Positions 22,477 through 32,600 of a stretch of 64,000 bases of DNA are shown here, piece by piece (the stretch's first letter is position 1; every line of letters begins with the position of its first letter). This stretch comes from Datisca glomerata. Lineage: Eukaryota; Streptophyta; Magnoliopsida; Cucurbitales; Datiscaceae. The stretch is from contig QANY01009128.1 of assembly GCA_003255025.1 (NCBI GenBank), forward strand, positions 868,547 to 932,546. Direction: 5' to 3'. The notes beneath the pieces are model-generated. The model saw only the letters and a program-made list of their open reading frames with translations, was not told the origin of the DNA and did not search any database. The position numbers were made by a program, and so were the translations under genes.

Positions 22477-23321
22477 CATCTTTAGAATTTATAGTTATAT
22501 TTGTGAAGCATGGATGTCAATGTAAAGCTGTGATTACGGCTGTTAAGGATAATTGAAGATTGCACGCAACCTGCATGCAATCTTCAAGCCGTCGTTCTGA
22601 AGGCCCTTCTCCAAATTCATCCAGCCAAAAGCATCGCCCTTTAGTTTAAAAGAAAAAACACAAACGGACAAAGACTTTCATGTTTCTTTAGCTAAATGAC
22701 TACTTCTCTGACTAGGCAACTGGATCACCTGGCAAGAGAATGGATCAAGTCTTAATTGAGTCTGCAGTTTCAGAAAAATCTTTGTCGTAATTTCATTTTG
22801 TTTAAGAAAAAATATTACTCCATATTTTTGAACTATCAATGGACAACGTCTTCCGCTACCAAGATGAAGAGTAAAATCATCTTCAAAGGATGATATCATG
22901 AGGGCATGGGGCCTCCATTTTGCACACAAACAAATACAGAGGGTATATACCCTTAGATTTCGCTTTCAACAAAAATTGTGAGATTTCTTATCAGGAAAAG
23001 AAAACATCCTGTGAGAGTAAACATGAGAATGGAAACCATTGCACTGATGTTATTTGGCTCGGGATGCATATTATGTAAAACAATTCTCAGACATGCCTAT
23101 AGATAATATATTGTTCGACTAATTCATGAGCCAAATAAGGAGGTTGATCTAATCACACACTGCTTTTCAAGACCATATTTTTTCTAATGGCAATGCTTCT
23201 TTATCTGCAGCGCTGATATCTACGTGACTCATTATGAGATTGCTTATTACGAGTGAAATTTTCATTTACAAGCAGCAAAATATGGAGCAGAAAAATATTA
23301 TGCCAATGTATTTGCCCTTTA
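22477..23321. other. SPO11-1 3' flank, no gene seen
   Basis: This presumably holds the 3' untranslated region. It includes a hairpin at about 22553-22586 (TGAAGATTGCA and TGCAATCTTCA arms). No open frame with a recognisable product is present. Confidence 0.5.
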
Positions 23322-23758
23322 TGGTAGCTATATATCTTTATGAGATAACTTTTGATGATAACAAAACATTGACGATAAATTTAATCAAGTTTGCAGAGGC
23401 TATTGGAAAAATTATTACAGGACATTCCAATTGAAGATCAAAAAAATATTTACTATCATAGGAGTTCATAAAATATGAAGATTGAAGATCAGGAACATAT
23501 TTACTTTCATGTAATTTTTATTAGGAGTTTACATATTTTATTTATTTTTATTAAAACTCAATTTATTTAGGGATGTCTATCCTTAAATTAAAGTTTCATC
23601 CATAAAAAATCTAAACATAAAAAATTATATCTATCTTGCACAAAGTAGGTTTCAATTTCAAGTAGATGAAGAGAGATGAAATTTACCTAAATAGTTTTGT
23701 ATCATATTGTGTTATTTTGGATAAGAATATTCATTGCTTTTTAGGTCAATGATAGATT
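23322..23758 (+). repeat. Copia LTR fragment in plus orientation
   Basis: It starts TGGTAGCTATATATC and is an inverted copy of the start of the LTR at 23842-24607. Shared words include AACTTTTGATGATAA, TTTAATCAAGTTTGCA, ACATTCCAATTGAAGATC and TTATTTAGGGATGT. Homology stops at about 23758, at GGTCAATGAT, where it meets minus-oriented internal sequence. Sequence left of 23322 does not match, so 23322 is a true LTR end. Confidence 0.8.
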
Positions 23759-23827
23759 GACTTTCAATGAAAGAATCACTCATGAATGCTATGACTTAAG
23801 ACGATTAAGTCATGCATAGAGTATCAA

Positions 23828-23839
23828 GTTCTGATACCA
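23828..23839 (-). other. Copia primer-binding site lying outside the 3' LTR
   Basis: The minus strand reads TGGTATCAGAAC two bases after the LTR end CTGACA. This is one mismatch from the initiator-Met tRNA site. Its position on the far side of the LTR from the coding region is anomalous. Confidence 0.8.
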
Positions 23840-23841
23840 TT

Positions 23842-24607
23842 TGTCAGATCGATATGGCAACTCAAGAGGATGTTGAATTAGGTGATCGTGTTTAAATTAA
23901 ATAATAATAATTTTGTTCACTCAAGAAATTTGTAAGTATAAAGCTTAAAATATTAAGAGAGATTTAGAAGAGTATTGTGAGAGTTTTAGGAGTAAATCTC
24001 TTGGTTATGAATTATGTTTTGTGAAGAGAAATGTTGTGTATTTATAGAAGAGATAGAGATTAGGGTTTAGGTGAGAAAATTTTAAATTTTGAATATAAAC
24101 AAAGGAAATGATATTGCATCATTAATAAGGAGGATAAAAAATCATTGACCTAAAATGTAAGGAATACTCTTACTCAAAATAATATCATATGGTAAAAAGT
24201 TATTTGGGTAAACTTCATCTCTCTTCATCTATTCGATATTGAAACTTATTTTGTTTGTGCTTTGTCATTATCTCAATCTCATGTATTTTATCTTTTGTGC
24301 AAGAGATATATGATTTTTGATATTTAGATTTTTTATGGATGGAGACTTAATTTAAGGATATACATCCCTAAATAAATTGAGTTTTAATAAAGACAAATAA
24401 AAATGAGTAAGCTCTAAATAAAAATTACATGAAAGTAAATATCTTTATGATTTATGAGCTATTATGAAAATAAATATTTTCATGATCTTCAATTGGAATA
24501 TCTTGTGGTAATTTTTTTAGTAGCCATTGCAAACTTGATTAAATTTATTAGCAATGTCAATGTTTTTTTATCATCAAAAGTTATTTCATAAAAATATAGG
24601 ACTAACA
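23842..24607 (-). repeat. Copia LTR in minus orientation
   Basis: This is a 766-bp LTR. On the minus strand it begins TGTTAGTCCTATAT and ends ATCGATCTGACA. It contains the TATA-like TCTATAAATACAC at about 24035. The coding remnant at 24660-26431 leads into it, so it is that element's 3' LTR, yet a primer-binding site follows it as if it were a 5' LTR. Confidence 0.85.
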
Positions 24608-24659
24608 ATCTACTCTTTTTTTATGATGACAAACCACTGAGACAAAAAATGTATTTAAT

Positions 24660-26431
24660 CAAATAAATTTAAAATTCTCATCTAGTAGAAAAAAATATTT
24701 AACTAAGATCTAAAATTCCCAAATAAAGCCTATTTTTACAAAAAGTTTCAACATTAATGGTTTTATAGAAATATTTGCAAGTTGATTTGTAGTGTCTACG
24801 AACTTTAGTGAAATATCATCATTTTGCACATGATATCGAATAAAATGATGTCTAAGATCTATATGCTTAGTAAGAGAATGCGAAATAGGGTTTTTAGAAA
24901 TATTAATTACGCTAGTATTATCACATCTTATATGAACATTTTCAAAAACTAAACCAAAGTCCTTTAGAGTTTGTTTCATCCACAAAAATTGAGCACAACA
25001 ACTACCAGCATATATATATTCTGCTTCGGCGTTGATAGTGCTACTGAATTTTACTTTTTGCTAATCCAAGAAATAAATGAGTGTACTAAAAATTGACATA
25101 TACCACTCGTATTTTTTCTATCGGTTAACCTCCCAAAAAATTTTAATCAGAATACCCAATTAAATCAAGATTATCATATTTTGGATACCAATGTTAAATT
25201 TAGTTGTTCCAAGTAAATATTTAAAAATTCTTTTAATAACTTGTAAATCTGATTCTTTAGGATAAGTTTAAAAATGAGCACATAAACATATACTAAACAT
25301 GATATCGGGTATACTAGCAGTTAAGTAAAGTAGAGATCCAACCATACCTCGATATTTTTTTTATATCAACGTCTTTACCTTTCTCATATTTGTCTAACTT
25401 TGTCATGGTACTGATAGGAGTATTGCTAGCTTTCATATTTTTCATGTCAAACTTCTTGAGCAAATCCTTAGTATATTTTTCTTGGCTTATGAAGATCACA
25501 TCCTTCATTTGTTTGATTTGTAGTGTAAATAAGAAGTTCAATTCTCCCATCATACTCATTTCAAACTCTTTGCTTATAGAGCAATATTATAAAGCTTAGA
25601 GCGGGTCTCTACCCATTTTGATATGTCTTCCACTAAGATCTCATTTGGATGATCTTTTACAAACTTCCATTCTTTTGGAAATTGGTTGCAATCTTGAACT
25701 TTGACATTTTCTTGGAGAGAGTGACTTGATCTTTCATTAGTACTCATATTAACCACTTCTATTTTTTTTTTATAATTTCATCATCTTGATCATAAAATAT
25801 GTTAGGGAGAATAGATTCATCAAAGAATTTTGTTTTTCCAAAGTTCATAAGGAGTTTTGTTTAAAACGGGTCTACGTAAAAAAATATTTAGGTAAGCCAA
25901 AAAAATATTTAGGAAAGTCATTCTCATTTATCATTGTTCTTGCCATTTCTTGTAGGAATCGTTTTTTCCTCTCAACAACACCATTTTGTTGTGGAGTTCT
26001 AAGAGCAGAAAACTCATGTAAAAAACTATTTTCATCGTAAAAAGTTTCAAAATTTCTATTTTCGAATTCTCCATCATGATCACTTCTAATTTCTTAAATT
26101 GTAAAACATTTTTTATTTTGAACTAGTTTGTAAAACTTTGTAAATTTTCAAAAGTTTCATCTTTATTTTTTAGAAATAAAATCCAAGCATATCTTGAAAA
26201 ATCATTAACTATGACAAATGCATAGTATTTACGACAAAGACTTGCAATTTTTGAAGAGCAAAATAGGTCAATGTGTAATAATTGTAATGGTCTAGTGATT
26301 GACACTATATGTTTTGGTTTGAAAGAACTCTTAACTTGTTTACCCATTTGATGTGCATCACAAATTTTATCTTTCACAAAATTATTTTTGGAAGACCTTT
26401 TACTGAATAAATTTTTGATAGTTTTGAACAT
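24660..26431 (-). pseudogene. Rearranged copia pol remnant (integrase, partial RT, RNase H)
   Basis: Pieces in order on the minus strand: integrase start (26123-26431: CDAHQMGKQVKSSFKPKHIV, HIDLFCSS, YAFVIVNDFSRYAWILFLK), the integrase C-terminal and linker region (about 25574-25990: QFPKEWKFVKDHPNE), the late palm of RT (25314-25559: LQIKQMKDVIFISQEKYTKD) and RNase H (24710-24985: CDNTSVINISKNPISHSLTK, HIDLRHHFIR). The first half of RT including YVDD is missing, as are gag and protease. Internal deletion and stops make it non-functional. Confidence 0.85.
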
Positions 26432-26599
26432 AAATCCATACTAGCAAGCTCAAGTCTATATTATCGCAAGCATTATTTATTTTAAGTTTCCGAAAATATT
26501 TTATTTGTTTACTTTATATTTTCACATTTATATGATCGTAAGTATGATTTACTTTAGTGCTTTTATCTTTTCAAGAGTTAAACTCGTGGAATATTGAAA

Positions 26600-26698
26600 T
26601 TCATTCTTGAACATTCATTTTTCACAAAGTGTGATTTTTTTTAATTTGACCATGATCATTCAATTCACCCCCTTTTAGGTTGCCATATCGATCATACA
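26600..26698 (+). repeat. 3' end of a plus-oriented, diverged copia LTR
   Basis: The stretch ending TTGCCATATCGATCATACA matches the end of the LTR at 23842-24607 (TTGCCATATCGATCTGACA) but in the opposite orientation. Upstream words such as TTTAATTTGACCATGATCA also align. The copy is more diverged than the left pair, so it probably belongs to another family member. Confidence 0.6.
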
Positions 26699-29600
26699 CT
26701 TCATGCTCCTCAATGAAGTGTTGGTAAACGATCCGCACGTTATCATTAAGCTTGAATGATGTCAATTTTTATTTGCCAAGATTGTTCATTTGCCTTCTAA
26801 TAGTTCAACCTAGTTTGGTTACTCGAAACATGCACGCACATTTATTTTGTCTGCTTGATACGAACTTTCCCCTGCCATACTGTACTGGTGGCAAATGACA
26901 AAGCCTGCTCACCATTTTCTGATTTTTTTTATCACAAAATGCTCTCTTAAAGACATGATTTCTTGGGTAGTTTATTCAAATGATGAAATCATGTATCTGT
27001 GTGATGGATATACTTATCTGCTCGACATCCAACTTGCTTGAAATGTATGGATATACTAGGATCTTGGGGAGACAAATATCAGGTCTCAAATTAAGGCTGT
27101 TATAGCAAATGGTTATTCTATGGTTGTTAAGAATTAGCTCGACTATCAATTCCTAGTACTGATGGTCCATAGTGGGGATCCCAAGTAATGGCTATTGTTT
27201 AAGAGGTTGAGCATTGAAATCAATCTCTAGAGATGTTAGCCGTAAAATGGTCCATAGTGGGGATCCCAAGTAATGGCTATTGTTTAAGAGGTTGAGCATT
27301 GAAATCCATCTCTAGAGATGTTAGCCATAAAATGAGTCAAATATGTTTTTACTTTCTTTTATAAAGATTTTCGGATTGTGATCCTCTCTTGTTGATAGAA
27401 CATGAGAGGGTCATGTTCAATATGGACCGTCTATTTTTTTAATGGATGACCCAGATTTGCCCTAAGAAAAGGAAAAAAAAAAGTCTTTTCACCTCCGCGT
27501 TTGTGCCAAGGTGATCTTATCCGTCCATCTCAGCATGGACGGCTAGGATATGTGGAACAGATCTGCTCCAGTTAGGATCCCCAACATGAGGGGATCTATT
27601 TCCAAGATTTTCTTGATGAATGCAAGTTATTATTTTGTGAAGACATGATTCTGTATCTATATGTACGGTGCTAGTGTTTTTATTCTGTCTCTGTTCCTCA
27701 TGCTTTCAAATAAACAAACATGTCTTGAACCAAATGCACAATCTTTCAAGTGAAATCTTTGTCAATGTTATTCAGTTGTATGTCCTCAAATGGTTTAGTT
27801 TCGTTTCTTTGACCCCCATGGTTTTCCCCCATTTCAATCTGTATAATAGTCCCTACGTTGTTCCCTACAAAGTTGGTGATTTTTGTAGTCTGGTTTTTCT
27901 TGTAGGAATCAAAGTGGGTAATGAAAATAATGTTGTTTATTTTAGTTATTTTTCGCAAGCAGTCCCACCTTGTTTCTGGCCGACCTTCAACATTTCATCC
28001 TCCAACATTGAGATTCAACGTTTTTTTTAAAGCCAAGAAGATGATTACTAGAGAATATCAGGGGAGGAACTGTAAATTCGTTGGTTAAATGTCTATGCTG
28101 GTTCAAATCTGCCTCATACCGCCCAACTTATAATGTTGTCTGTCTTTATTGCTTTTGTGTACTTTGTATTTGTTATTTTCTCTTATCTTTGTTTGTTTGA
28201 ACTTATTGATTTATATGTTTAAGTTTCCGTATTGATAGTAGATCTTCCAGACAACACACAAGTCACAAGGTGGGAATAAAACATGTTGAATCAATTTGAA
28301 ATTGGCTTCACTATGAAGAGGAGGACCCATTTGGAAGAGAGCCTGCTTTCTATATAAATCCAAATAAGGTGGGTGAAAATGACATTAGATGAGACTTCGA
28401 CCATATAAGTTTAAAGGATTCGGGATTCTTCGGCCACCTGCTATATACATTGTGAGTAACACTTTAAAACTTCATGTCTTTTTGTACTGTTTTAATAATT
28501 AATTTTTATTATTCTAAACTCATATCTTCTTTGCTTTCTCTGTGGTTCTCAGATTGATTAACACATTAAATCTTGCATTATCGACCTGTAGTTCCTTAAA
28601 TTTAGTTTCTGAAAACACGTTTGTTTACATGATTTTATACTGATCTGTGCTTTTCCATTTTAATAAACATATACAAAACATGACGACATATCTTCTTCCT
28701 TATTGCTGAGTTTATCATGAAACACAGCTCCCAATTATTACATAAAACTTATCTAAACTCATATCTTCATTCATGGGTTTCGATTATGGAGTTAAGCTAT
28801 TCAAGTTTCAGATTCTTCGTAAAGAGAAAAAGAAAATTTGAGGAGAAAGTTGAAAGTGATATCAGTAGATTGGCGTTTTCATGATAGGGAGAATCTAAAT
28901 GATGTCTTCCCACTTATTTTGAGTTTGTCCTTGTTCTTTTTTACTTGCCCATGAAGGAAATATAGAATTTTGAGTAAACGGGCAATATGATAAAGCAACC
29001 CAAGTGTTGAAATTTCATGCAATCACAATCGCCTATAACAATTTAGTGTCGAGATTTCAAGCAATTTGAAACATTGCCAATAATTCTCTTCTTTGAATCT
29101 TTTTAAATCAGGTTGGATATAAGTTTGTTTAAACTATCATTTTCATGTGGGTCTCTTAAAAACCTACTTTTTTTTTGTCAAATCTTAAAAATGCTACTTA
29201 ACCATTGTTTTAGGAGAAATTGCCTTAGAAATACTCTGAGAAAGGAAGAAACAAAATTAGGGTCTTTGTTCAGTTTTAAACAAAATGTGGTCCTTTTTAT
29301 ATGAATAATTTGCCACTTGTTAGACTATGGTGTGGAAATTTTTTTTTTTTAGATCTTGGTTTAGCGACCTGACGTTGAAATTGACATTTGCTAGATCATA
29401 GTTTAACGAAATATTATAGCCAGACTATGGTCTAACAAAGTGAAGTAAAAAAAACTTCAAATGAAAGAGGTAAATTAGTCTTTTCTCTTATAAAAATAAT
29501 TAAATTTCGCTTTAAAAAATATTAGGATATTAAAATCGTTTTTTTTTCTCTCTCAAGAATCTCTTTACGAAAATCTCTGTTTTATCCAACTAACTTATCC

Positions 29601-30602
29601 ATAAATAGTTAAATCTAAAAGTTAATTAAAGAGATAATATATATATCATTTAAATTATTAAGAGAAATCGAAGAGAGAGAACATCAAGTAAGACGACCTA
29701 AAAATACCAGTTCATTTACTCCGATTCTTTCATATTCATTCAAACCCGCAATTAGAATCCATAACTAATTATATCTTCCACTAGCTTTCTTATCATTTAA
29801 AAAAATTATTTTACTAATTATCTAGTTTTTGGGTGCATTTGTCAAATAATCAAACCCTAAAGGGCAAGCATATCTTCTAATGTCAATTTCTGCCATGATC
29901 TTAATTTACATTATCCAACGGAGGCAAGATTTTCTTCCTTATTTAGCAGCATCATCTACATCTTATTTATAAGAAACTTAACGATTCGTTAATATGTGAA
30001 AAATATCAAGAGAAAACAAACAATTCTCAAGCCTAATTTACAATTCCCTTCCATTTTGGGTGAGAGGACGAGAAAATGGAAATTCCTTTACAAGTTTAAA
30101 AGACTTAACCCATTTAAAATCCGTGAATTTTACGTTATCCCACAAAATATTTAGTTCTTAATCGTTCCTTCAAATTTTTTTTGAATTTATTTCAATCCAA
30201 ATGCATCAAAGCACCAGAGTATGTGTCATACATTACATAGATATATAAATGGTATTGCTGCAATTTTGTTCATAAATCACAAGAGTATCAAATTAGTGAA
30301 TGCAATGCATAATAGCCAGGAGAGAATGTAATTGGCTTAGAAATGTAATTATTGGGATAATCAACTTGGTCATGAAGAACTCTGTCAAGTTTAGCATTAC
30401 CAAGCACAGCACATATGATGTAGTAGATTAGATATCGAAACCAAATTAGCAGAAGGAAGTTGAAGAAGAAAAGAGAGAAAGAAAACTTCTTTAGATCGGT
30501 TACAAATAGTGTAGATTACAATCGAGTCTTAGATATATACCGAACTTGATTTGTTTTTTCATAAGCATATAATTTTCTTTTTTTACAAACAAGTACAAGA
30601 GA
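26699..30602. other. Intergenic, about 3.9 kb without an identified gene
   Basis: The DNA is AT-rich with only short chance frames. An 85-bp tandem duplication lies at 27162-27331. Around 28290-28390 there is a short open stretch with EEEDPFGREPAFYINPNK that reads like a decayed exon, but no family is recognised. A frame of 120 codons at 27668-28030 has composition typical of chance and no known motif. The 3' flank of the DUF761 gene occupies the right end. Confidence 0.5.
27162..27331. repeat. 85-bp tandem duplication
   Basis: Copies at 27162-27246 and 27247-27331 differ by only a few bases (for example AATCAATC versus AATCCATC, and GCCGTAAA versus GCCATAAA). Near identity suggests a recent event. 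Confidence 0.93.
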
Positions 30603-31358
30603 TTACCGCACCATGACTAATTGTTGTTGAGCTTCAGTCCTAATTTCTTCTTTCATCCTTCTGATGAATTCATCAAATTTCCTGTTTAACTCTTCTGTGC
30701 TCAGCATCTCATTCCCTTCTTCCTCTTCATCTTCTGCCATACATATTCTACTTTCTTCAGCTACTTCTTCATGGTGATCTTCTTCTGATATCATAAACTT
30801 GTTTTCTATTTCTTCCTCATCCTTTTCAACCATCAACTCTCCTCTCTCTGTTTCTACTTTTCCACTCCAATCCTCATTATCTTTTCCTTGTTCCACTTCT
30901 CCAACTGCTTGAGACCCAGATCTTTGAATTACAACTTCATCCTTCAAGATTGGTGCTTTTGCCTCTATCATTGAATCTGACATCGACCCATCTTCATAAA
31001 TCTTGAGAATATCGTGGTTTCGATTAGAATTCGACAATGATCTGAGTAAACCAGAGTATTTGGCTAGGAAAACAAGGAGTCCATTGCAGAAGAGGAATAT
31101 ATAGTTCTTGTCAATTGTGTGGGTGAATAGGTTGAAGGGTAATTTAAAGAAGTGAAAGTTGAAGGAATGAGGAGAAGAGAGCCAAGAAGATTGAGCAAAG
31201 AAGAAGGAAAACACAGAGACTGAAAATATCAATTGGGTCATCATTTTCAGAATCTGAAAGTTCTTGAGCTTGGCTAAGGCTTGTTTGTTTTGGTAGTCAA
31301 TGTGATCCATTTTGTTCAGTAATCTCTCTATCTTTTTCTTTTCTTCTTGAAAAAACAA
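30603..31358 (-). CDS. DUF761 (cotton-fibre-type) protein, 251 residues
   Basis: A single-exon gene. The C-terminus (about residues 220-250: ELNRKFDEFIRRMKEEIRTE) is the DUF761 signature seen in plant-specific proteins first found as cotton fibre expressed transcripts. Two hydrophobic stretches (about residues 40-58 and 85-103) suggest membrane association. The middle, residues 130-215, is highly acidic and probably disordered. The first Met is used here; a second in-frame Met at 31310 (residue 17, MDHIDYQNKQ) is equally plausible. Biochemical function is unknown for the family. A TATA box lies upstream at 31466-31474. Confidence 0.85.
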   Translation of the reverse strand: MFFQEEKKKIERLLNKMDHIDYQNKQALAKLKNFQILKMMTQLIFSVSVFSFFFAQSSWLSSPHSFNFHFFKLPFNLFTHTIDKNYIFLFCNGLLVFLAKYSGLLRSLSNSNRNHDILKIYEDGSMSDSMIEAKAPILKDEVVIQRSGSQAVGEVEQGKDNEDWSGKVETERGELMVEKDEEEIENKFMISEEDHHEEVAEESRICMAEDEEEEGNEMLSTEELNRKFDEFIRRMKEEIRTEAQQQLVMVR

Positions 31359-31465
31359 ACAGTCTTTTGGAGAAAGGAAAGTGGTAGAGAATCAGTTTCA
31401 GCTTTGTAAATGAGAAACATAGAAATGAAGTATTGAATGTCGAGAAACTATGGAGGCTCTCTTCT

Positions 31466-31474
31466 CTTATATAG
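31466..31474 (-). promoter_or_regulatory. TATA box of the DUF761 gene
   Basis: The minus strand reads TCTATATAAG, about 110 bases before the start codon, leaving a leader of roughly 75-80 bases. Confidence 0.6.
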
Positions 31475-31784
31475 AAAAAAAAACTAGTTTCTAGGCGGTT
31501 TTACAAAACTGCCCTTTTAAGAAAAGGCCATGATAAGATTGTAATTAATTGTTCCTAAAGCATTGATCAGCCTAACTACCTCTTGATGATTTCTATGATG
31601 ATGAAGAAGTTACAATTCAGATGGGGGAATTCGGCATTCTCATAATTTATCTTTAAAAACCTTTAAACTTTTTAAGTTTGACCCTCTTTAAGTAAGACAA
31701 CAGTTATTTTTAAATTTAACACTTTAACTATCCATTTTAGATTCACTAGTTTCTGACTTAATTATGATCAAACTTGTGGAATAT

Positions 31785-32161
31785 GGGCGTTCACGGCTCG
31801 GCAACAAAATCGAGCTGAACTAAACCGTGAATATTAAAAGAACCGAACCGAACCGTGAGTTTCAGTTTAATTCGGTTCAGTTGTTCGGTTCGATATTATT
31901 AATTAAAAATAAATTTTAAAGTACGTTTTAATGATATTATTGAAAAAACAAATATAAAATTAAAGTTTTACTTCAGTTCGGTTTTATAAAAAATTATATA
32001 TAAACAAATAAAAAATCATATAAATTTAAAATTTCGGTTCGGTTCGGTTCGGTTCAAAAATCATCAAATTCAAAACCAAACCGAAACTTCAGTTCGGTGA
32101 TTTACCCGAACCAACCGAACCGACCAATTTTGATTTGGTTTGATTCGGTTTTGAACACCCC
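31785..32161. mobile_element. MITE-like repeat rich in GAACCG / CGGTTC words
   Basis: The left end is GGGCGTTCACGGCTCGG. The right end, reversed, begins GGGGTGTTCAAAACCG, so the ends are imperfect inverted repeats. The interior carries GAACCGAACCGAACCG near the left and CGGTTCGGTTCGGTTC near the right, giving long self-complementarity. This resembles a common class of plant non-autonomous elements. No target duplication was found. Confidence 0.5.
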
Positions 32162-32494
32162 TAGTGTGGGCATTTAAGAGAGAGAGAATTGTTCTTTGTA
32201 TTTTTTGTTGAAATTGAACAATTAAAGGTCCTGGTTAGTTGGTTCTTAATTAGTGAATGAGTCTTAAGCTATGAACATTGTCATAACATATTATTCTTTT
32301 CAAATTCCTTATGATGGTAAGTTGAATTTAGTGTTTACTTTTGGCACACCTAAACTAACTCATTGTATTTACCTACTAGTGTGGTGCTTTTTATTGATGG
32401 CATGACTCTTCTGCATAATTTCTTATATTCTCACTCTGTAATATGAGATTCTGAATAATAAAATCATCTGATAAACAAAAAATTGAGAGAGATA

Positions 32495-32600
32495 AAGAGA
32501 TTGAACGGTGCAATGGTTAAGCCTTACACCCATGACATGAAGTCTTTAAATTATAGGTTTTTTCAACCTGGTAAAATTGTAATCTTACAACAGAAAAAAA
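32495..32600 (+). repeat. Possible tRNA-derived SINE fragment
   Basis: An A-box-like TGGTTAAGCC (32514-32523) is followed about 35 bases later by a B-box-like GGTTTTTTCAACC (32556-32568), the spacing of RNA polymerase III internal promoters. A poly-A-rich stretch follows near 32590. It is too degenerate to be a tRNA gene. The call rests on these two boxes only. Confidence 0.3.

Noticed and set aside
23322..26698. A simple solo LTR plus nested element
   Set aside because: The primer-binding site beyond the minus LTR and the abrupt head-to-head junction at 23758 require a rearrangement as well.
27668..28030. Plus-strand frame of 120 codons
   Set aside because: Phe/Val/Ser-rich composition without motif, no splice support, and the opposite strand is equally open. 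Most likely chance or an old transposon remnant.
32495..32600. A functional tRNA gene
   Set aside because: Only A-box-like and B-box-like words are present; no cloverleaf with paired acceptor and anticodon stems can be drawn.
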